Source: Tenuifilum sp040752515
GTDB taxonomy: Bacteria; Bacteroidota; Bacteroidia; Bacteroidales; Tenuifilaceae
Reading direction: 5' to 3'
NCBI GenBank assembly: GCA_040752515.1
Contig: JBFMGQ010000008.1
Coordinates: 53,698-117,697 of the forward strand
Length of the DNA: 64,000 nt
Below, in pieces: positions 59,185 to 64,000 of the stretch. Made by a program: the position numbers and the translations under genes. How positions within the stretch are numbered: the stretch's first letter is position 1; the number at the start of each line of letters is the position of its first letter. The notes beneath the pieces were generated by a model. It was not told the origin of the DNA. It ran no database searches and saw only the letters and a program-made list of their open reading frames with translations.

Positions 59185-60360
59185 ATGGCCAATTACTTAC
59201 TTAAAGAGGTTAATAGCAACCCCACCCGTCGCGATTTTCTTGAATTTCCCGTTTCGCTTTACAGCGATTATCCCAACTGGATTCGCCCGTTGGACGTTGA
59301 CATTGAGAATGTCTTTAACCCAAAGGTAAACAAGCATTTCCGACATGGTGAGGCTATTCGCTGGGTCTTATACCAAAACGACAAACCTATAGGTAGGATT
59401 GCTGCTTTTTACGATAGAGAGATAGCCAGGAACTCAGAACAGCCCACTGGGGGGGTAGGTTTTTTTGAGTGTATCAATAACCAGCAAGCAGCCAACCTCT
59501 TGTTCGATACTGCAAAGGAATGGTTGAAGACTAGGGGTATGGAGGCTATGGATGGTCCCATAAACTTTGGTGACCGCGACCGCTGGTGGGGGCTTTTGGT
59601 CGATGGCGATTTCCCACCTAATTATTGCATGGATTACCATTTGCCTTACTACCGTAATCTATTCGAAAATTATGGTTTTAAACCTTACTTCCATCAGTTC
59701 ACCTACCATCGGCTTGTTAATTCTGAGAATGTTGACCCCATTGTTTGGGAAAAAGCCGAACGTATTGCCCGAAATCCTTCGTACACCATTACAACCATAT
59801 CGAAAAAGAATTTGAAAAAGTTTGCCGAGGATTTCCGAACCATTTACAACAATGCTTGGGGCCGTTACACAGGTGTTAAAAAGATTACGGAGGCTCACGC
59901 CATGGCTCTAATGAAAACCATGAAACCCATCATTGATCCCGATTTGATGTACTTTGCCTACTATGAGGGTGAGCCCATTGGATTTTTTATCATGGTTCCC
60001 GACCTTAACCAGGTTGTTCGTCATCTGAACGGCAAATTTGATATCTTTTCCAAGCTTTACTTCTTATATCTACTTAAAGTTAAAAAGGTTTGCACCAAGG
60101 CCATTGGCCTGATTTTTGGAATAGTTCCAAAGCATCAGGGAAAGGGAGTTGAGGGGGCCTTGGTAAATGAGTTTGCTAAACGCGCATTGGCACCAGGTTT
60201 TCGATATACCGAATTGGAGTTAAACTGGATAGGCGATTTCAACCCAACCATGCGGCGGGTGGCCGAACAAATTGGTGCCAGGGTTCGTAAAACCCATATA
60301 ACCTACCGCTACATGTTCGACCCCTCCAAGGCGGTTGTCCCTCCCCGCAGGGTTAGCTAG
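59185..60360 (+). CDS. GNAT-like acyltransferase domain protein (YghO-like)
   Basis: A 391-residue protein with two halves that both look like GNAT folds. 'WVLYQNDKPIGRIAAFYDRE' (about 52-72) is a strand pair of the first. 'MYFAYYEGEPIGFFIMVPDLNQ' and 'IFGIVPKHQGKGVEGALVNEF' (about 310-331) match motif A, the acetyl-CoA pyrophosphate loop (Q/RxxGxG/A), of the second. 'MDGPINFGDRDRWWGLLVDG' is conserved in the family. It probably acylates an amine, but the substrate is unknown. It lies 11 bases after ispD and is probably co-transcribed, without an obvious functional link. Confidence 0.78.
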   Translation: MANYLLKEVNSNPTRRDFLEFPVSLYSDYPNWIRPLDVDIENVFNPKVNKHFRHGEAIRWVLYQNDKPIGRIAAFYDREIARNSEQPTGGVGFFECINNQQAANLLFDTAKEWLKTRGMEAMDGPINFGDRDRWWGLLVDGDFPPNYCMDYHLPYYRNLFENYGFKPYFHQFTYHRLVNSENVDPIVWEKAERIARNPSYTITTISKKNLKKFAEDFRTIYNNAWGRYTGVKKITEAHAMALMKTMKPIIDPDLMYFAYYEGEPIGFFIMVPDLNQVVRHLNGKFDIFSKLYFLYLLKVKKVCTKAIGLIFGIVPKHQGKGVEGALVNEFAKRALAPGFRYTELELNWIGDFNPTMRRVAEQIGARVRKTHITYRYMFDPSKAVVPPRRVS

Positions 60361-60463
60361 GTAGGTTTGGTTGATAGTTGATGGTTGGTTATAGTAATTG
60401 ATTGATTTTATGGTTTTTTGAATATATCTTTTAACCTTTATCCTTTTTCCTTTTCAATTAAGT
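60361..60463 (+). other. Short spacer with a repeat-family fragment
   Basis: 'GGTTGATAGTTGATGGTTGG' near 60369-60388 is the first module of the intergenic repeat family in the orientation of copy B. No terminator or clear promoter was seen. Confidence 0.4.
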
Positions 60464-62746
60464 ATGAACACCAAATCTATTGCTCTAATTAGCTTGCTTT
60501 GGCTAACAGTATCATGCGCATTTGCACAGCGCGATATAGAGCCGCGATTGCTTTACAGCGATACTGCTAACTTCAACTTTACCGGGGAATGGCAGTACCT
60601 AACCACCGATATCTTTTTGCTTAACGGCGATAAGTTTAGCACGCTCATCAACGAACTCGATTTTGCCCGTGTTGAACCTAAGAAAAATCGACGGAAAAAG
60701 TTGGGCGTGGAGGAGGAGCAACTTGAGTATCTCTTTATCACCGCTAGCCTTAAAAACGTAAAGTTTTTTGGCGATAACGATATTACCTACCCCCTATACA
60801 ATTTCCAGATTTCACGCGATAAGGATAGCAAGTACCAAACCTTTGTGAGCGATAATATTGATTATGTCCGCATAATCGATAACCTGCCACTATACTCGGC
60901 CCGCGATTACATTGATGCCGAAATACGTGTTCGCGCCATTACCAATAACGACCGCGATCAAATGCTTGCCCTTGTTGCCTCGCAGCTGAAAAACCTTTCG
61001 AAGATTACTACCCCTACCGATGCGGTTATGAGCATTATTGGCGAGTTTGGCAATTTTATTGAGGCTAATACCAAGAAAAAGGAGTACCGGTTTAGCTCTA
61101 CCATCAGACTGTTTGAGCAGAAGAACTTCGACACCCGCTTGCATTCTATCAGGCTATACCTCTTAACAACTGCAAATACCCCACAATTGGAGTTCAATAA
61201 CACACCCCTTCGTCAATTCCTCGATACTGTCACAAATGGCCGCATCAATCGCAACCAGCTTAGGGAACTTATTAATATCCGCAGTTACCCGGTTATTGTT
61301 GTGGCAAACTACAAATCACTTTACCGCACCGAGCAGTTAACCGGTGATGAGGTAACCTTTGCCAATATCGAAAAGCGTAAGCTCAAGGTTGAAAACGATT
61401 TTCGGCAAGGGCTTATCAACGCCGAAACCTACCGCCAGGAAAAGGATTTACTCAATTTTTTGAATCTCTTTGCTCAGCTAAAAAATCACCTCGATGTTTA
61501 CAACCTCAATTACCGAACCGGAAACAACGATGCCATTTCGGTTAGCCTTTTCCGTGTAATGCAATACTACCGCCAACTGCAAAAGGCCTACGAGGAGATG
61601 AAGTTTAAGTATCGCGGCAACAATACCTTTTCAACCATCTTTAACCGTGAGTATGAATCAATTCTGGGTTTTGCCTCACTTTACATGGACGATGACCATA
61701 ACCTTAAATCGTTAAAAAATCTTGTGAATACCCTTGTCCGCCTCGAGGCCAATCCCAATGTACCAAATATCGACCTAGAAAAATTCATTACCGACCTTAG
61801 GTTTTCCAATGTTTTCAAGCCGGAACTAATGAACCAAAACCTCGAAGGCCAAATTATTGCCAACCATCTATCGAGGCTCGAGGAACAGCTATACAAGTGG
61901 CAATTTGAATCCGAAATTGAAAAGTTAAAAAATACCGAGGCGAACAGCAAGAATAAAACCGCAGCCGATAACATTCTCAAACTGGCTCGTGCTACGTCGT
62001 GTAGTCTTTGTCGCGACAAAGCCCTAAATGCTGTAGCCGAGTTTACCCAAAAACTCGATGCCTACTACCTTAAACTGGAATTACAACGCTACGATAGCAT
62101 TGCAAATATCTTTCAACCTTGGATTTTTCAACGTATTGAACTTATTCAGCTCGTGCGCCAAAATTTTGAGGTGATGTATGCAGGCAACTCAAACCTTGAA
62201 AGTGCCCGATTCCTTAACGGTAAGATTTCCGAAATTGAACGCGATATTTTCAACATTCGCGATTTCCTGAAAGTCGATTTAACAGGAAAAGAACTCTCTG
62301 TGGTTAAAAACTTTAACGAAAAACTTCTCGCAATCCGCCGACAGGCCGATGCAAATATCGACCTCATTTGCAAGCTACGCCCGGAGCTCTGCTCCAGGCA
62401 AGCACAATCAAATCAAACCCTGCAGAATTATGATCTTTTAAACCTTTTTGCCCGCTCCGATTCCGTTGCACGCCAAACCGAAATCTTTTACTCCATTTTC
62501 AATTACCAGTTGAGGCATCTCCGTGAGGCTATAAGGACTGCCAAAAACGATGAACTCCTAATTGAAGCTGATAGATTAGCACAGCAGCTCGAGGAGCTGA
62601 AAGTTGCCATCAGTCTACTCGATGGCAAAAGCATAACCCCCGACACCTATAGCAAACTTGTAAACCAGGTTAATCAACAGGTTAAAGAAATTAGTGATAA
62701 ACTTGTATGGTTTGACGAAAGAATGTGTTGTAATAATGGTAATTAA
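60464..62746 (+). CDS. Large secreted protein of unknown function
   Basis: A 760-residue protein with a signal peptide ('MNTKSIALISLLWLTVSCAFA') ending in an alanine-type cleavage site. The first 300 residues have mixed strands and helices; residues 300-760 are strongly helical with heptad-like patterns, suggesting coiled coils. Cysteine pairs occur in 'ATSCSLCRDKALNAV' and 'LICKLRPELCSRQ', and the protein ends 'ERMCCNNGN'. I recognise no enzyme motif. Two segments ('ARDYIDAEIRVRAITNNDRDQ' and 'SVSLFRVMQYYRQL') may help find relatives. It lies between the acetyltransferase-like gene and a GT90 gene. Confidence 0.75.
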   Translation: MNTKSIALISLLWLTVSCAFAQRDIEPRLLYSDTANFNFTGEWQYLTTDIFLLNGDKFSTLINELDFARVEPKKNRRKKLGVEEEQLEYLFITASLKNVKFFGDNDITYPLYNFQISRDKDSKYQTFVSDNIDYVRIIDNLPLYSARDYIDAEIRVRAITNNDRDQMLALVASQLKNLSKITTPTDAVMSIIGEFGNFIEANTKKKEYRFSSTIRLFEQKNFDTRLHSIRLYLLTTANTPQLEFNNTPLRQFLDTVTNGRINRNQLRELINIRSYPVIVVANYKSLYRTEQLTGDEVTFANIEKRKLKVENDFRQGLINAETYRQEKDLLNFLNLFAQLKNHLDVYNLNYRTGNNDAISVSLFRVMQYYRQLQKAYEEMKFKYRGNNTFSTIFNREYESILGFASLYMDDDHNLKSLKNLVNTLVRLEANPNVPNIDLEKFITDLRFSNVFKPELMNQNLEGQIIANHLSRLEEQLYKWQFESEIEKLKNTEANSKNKTAADNILKLARATSCSLCRDKALNAVAEFTQKLDAYYLKLELQRYDSIANIFQPWIFQRIELIQLVRQNFEVMYAGNSNLESARFLNGKISEIERDIFNIRDFLKVDLTGKELSVVKNFNEKLLAIRRQADANIDLICKLRPELCSRQAQSNQTLQNYDLLNLFARSDSVARQTEIFYSIFNYQLRHLREAIRTAKNDELLIEADRLAQQLEELKVAISLLDGKSITPDTYSKLVNQVNQQVKEISDKLVWFDERMCCNNGN

Positions 62747-62776
62747 GCCAATTAACGTTAATTCATAAAATATCTC

Positions 62777-63721
62777 ATGAAAAGATACGAAAAGGTAAAA
62801 CTATTCTACTTTTTGGAATCAGTATGGATGTTGGTGTTCCCTTACTCTATTTATCGATCTAAACTTAAAAATTTACTTAGCGATCCCCTCGCTAAATCTG
62901 ACGAAGTCATAAAAAGGGTATCCTATTACAACAAGCTAGTATCCAAGTTTAAAATTACCAACGAATTCATCTCCATAAAAGACTTTAAATTACGAAATCA
63001 TAAAAGTGCTTATTTTTTCGATACGCTTGAATACATCCGATATTTCAACAAATCATTTAAATTTAAGCCTCTTTTTGGTGATATAACATACATACCCGAA
63101 ACCCCAAGTATTGTAAAAAGCCGACCAGTAAACGGGAATAATGCTAATTCCGTTTTACTTAATCTTGACAAGTATCGCCATTTCAATTTTATAAACGATT
63201 CGTTGGCCTATAACCAAAAGATAGACATGTTGGTTTGGAGAGGTCATGTTTCAGAGCAAAAGCAGAATAGAATTGATTTCTTATCCCTATTTTCCAATAA
63301 TCCGTTATGCGATGTTGGATACACTAACAATTGGAATGGCAACCCAAAATGGAAAAAGGAGTGGATGACAATTGCCCAGCAGCTCCGTTTTAAATTTATT
63401 CTTTGCCTCGAGGGTGTTGATGTTGCTACCAATTTAAAATGGGTAATGTCTTCCAATTCCATTGCTGTATCAACAAAGCCCAAATACGAAACTTGGTTTA
63501 TGGAAGGAACCCTTATTCCCGATTACCACTACATTGAGGTAGCCGACGATTTTTCTGATTTGGAGGAAAAAATAAAATACTACATTCAAAACCCCGATAA
63601 ATCAATTAAAATTATTGATAATGCCCATCAGTACGTTAACCAATTTAAGAATAAAAAGGTTGAAAAAATTATCTCTTTAATGGTACTGGATAAGTACTTT
63701 TCATTGATGGAACCCGATTAA
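62777..63721 (+). CDS. Glycosyltransferase family 90 (CAP10/POGLUT-like) protein
   Basis: A 314-residue protein of the GT90 family (CAP10, POGLUT1, bacterial lipopolysaccharide-modifying enzymes). 'KIDMLVWRGHVSEQKQNRIDFL' holds the 'WRG' motif and following Arg. 'KFILCLEGVDVATNLKWVMSSNSI' and 'PKYETWFMEGTLIPDYHYI' are the family's nucleotide-sugar pocket and downstream motif. No signal peptide is seen. The gene is more AT-rich in third positions (many AAA, ATT, TAT) than its neighbours, and an IS end lies 150 bases downstream, so recent acquisition is possible. The likely acceptor is lipopolysaccharide or another surface glycan. Confidence 0.85.
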   Translation: MKRYEKVKLFYFLESVWMLVFPYSIYRSKLKNLLSDPLAKSDEVIKRVSYYNKLVSKFKITNEFISIKDFKLRNHKSAYFFDTLEYIRYFNKSFKFKPLFGDITYIPETPSIVKSRPVNGNNANSVLLNLDKYRHFNFINDSLAYNQKIDMLVWRGHVSEQKQNRIDFLSLFSNNPLCDVGYTNNWNGNPKWKKEWMTIAQQLRFKFILCLEGVDVATNLKWVMSSNSIAVSTKPKYETWFMEGTLIPDYHYIEVADDFSDLEEKIKYYIQNPDKSIKIIDNAHQYVNQFKNKKVEKIISLMVLDKYFSLMEPD

Positions 63722-63747
63722 ACCATGATTAGTTAACTGAAACACAA

Positions 63748-63830
63748 AAATATTAACATATTCCCTCGATCAACAAACAACTACCAACAAACTACGCTTG
63801 TCATTCTGAGTGCAGCGAAGGAACTCTAAT
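63748..63830 (+). repeat. Fragment of the intergenic repeat family (region G)
   Basis: 'ATCAACAAACAACTACCAAC' and 'AAACTACGCTTGTCATTCTG' followed by 'AGTGCAGCGAAGGAACTC' resemble two modules of copy A ('AAACTACTACGCTTGTCATC', 'CTGAGCCTGTCGAAGGATCT'). They lie between the GT90 gene and the IS end. Confidence 0.55.
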
Positions 63831-63873
63831 CGGCCCTAAAGTGATTTTTCGCTAACGGTCAACTTGACATTAC

Positions 63874-64000
63874 TGTCTAGTCCTGAAATAAGTCTACAGG
63901 TTAGTAAATAGATTTATGCAACACTCGTAAAAACATCGTCAGGGGTTTTATAGCCCAAAGATACGTGTAATCTTTTAGAGTTGTAAATTTTCACGGCCTG
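63874..64000 (-). mobile_element. Insertion sequence (IS3-like), truncated by the window edge
   Basis: The element begins at about 63874 with TGTCTAGTCCTGAAATAAG, taken as the inverted repeat downstream of the transposase, and runs off the right edge. The boundary is inferred from the 5'-TG and from the near-identical solo end at 36037-36063. Target duplication cannot be checked. Confidence 0.65.
63914..64000 (-). CDS. IS3-family transposase, C-terminal end (cut by right edge)
   Basis: Read on the minus strand, 28 codons and a TAA stop encode 'QAVKIYNSKRLHVSLGYKTP' followed by 'DDVFTSVA'. This matches the conserved end of IS3-family DDE transposases ('YN..R.H.SLGYKTP..V'). The catalytic residues lie beyond the window. 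Nothing indicates whether the full gene is intact. Confidence 0.85.
   Translation of the reverse strand, partial: QAVKIYNSKRLHVSLGYKTPDDVFTSVA

Overview
The window is a gene-dense stretch of a Bacteroidota chromosome, probably order Bacteroidales or Marinilabiliales; I cannot place it more finely. The evidence is recurrent TAnnTTTG -7 promoter elements (the Bacteroidota primary sigma consensus), almost no Shine-Dalgarno sequences, and typical Bacteroidota genes: an OmpH/Skp protein with a 'VNMDTLL' N-terminus, an exo-muramidase NamZ (DUF1343), a PorT-like barrel, TPR histidine kinases, an RNase H with a viroplasmin-like N-terminus, and a ComEC without a metallo-beta-lactamase domain. Nearly everything is chromosomal housekeeping. 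The only mobile DNA seen is a transposase 3' end cut by the right edge and a degenerate end of the same element near 36.05 kb.

Layout. 0-8 kb: end of an unknown gene, a large ABCG-like transporter with an N-terminal extension, a lipoprotein, DNA primase and dihydrolipoyl dehydrogenase. 8-11.3 kb: a C_GCAxxG_C_C protein and a zinc/manganese-type ABC importer operon. 11.5-17 kb: a TPR-SpoIIE phosphatase, a GT2 glycosyltransferase, an OmpH chaperone, a GroES-like protein and a STAS-like protein. 17-25.4 kb: ComEC, TrkA, a TPR histidine kinase, then cell-wall genes (GH25 lysozyme, Mpl) and a small beta-barrel protein. 25.5-32.8 kb: tRNA-Glu with rpsT, an EamA exporter, a hybrid histidine kinase, folK, lipocalin, upp, an AlkA-like glycosylase and crcB with DUF190. 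32.9-38 kb: trigger factor, clpP, an esterase, radC and a DUF3298 protein. 38-50 kb: a hisS-hutH pair, a five-gene operon (namZ, rnhA, an FtsX/LolC permease, lpxK, purine nucleoside phosphorylase), sppA and a COG2403 GTPase. 50-63.7 kb: rlmN, a flavin reductase, barrel, thiamine-binding and Ig-like lipoprotein genes on the minus strand, then a Ca/Na antiporter, an acyl-CoA synthetase, ispD, an acetyltransferase-like protein, an unknown 760-residue secreted protein and a GT90 glycosyltransferase.

Shared themes are envelope construction and recycling (mpl, GH25, namZ, lpxK, LolC-like permease, ompH, sppA, GT2, GT90), protein quality control (tig, clpP, GroES-like, ompH) and sensing (three large membrane signalling proteins without adjacent partners). 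No CRISPR, phage, toxin-antitoxin or biosynthetic cluster was seen, and I found no clearly new multi-gene system. The strongest unexplained signals are a family of roughly 300-400-base intergenic elements with conserved module order (37.8, 41.2 and 50.2 kb, with fragments elsewhere), the strong Shine-Dalgarno and leader of the COG2403 GTPase, the hisS-hutH pairing, and an inverted repeat directly upstream of comEC.
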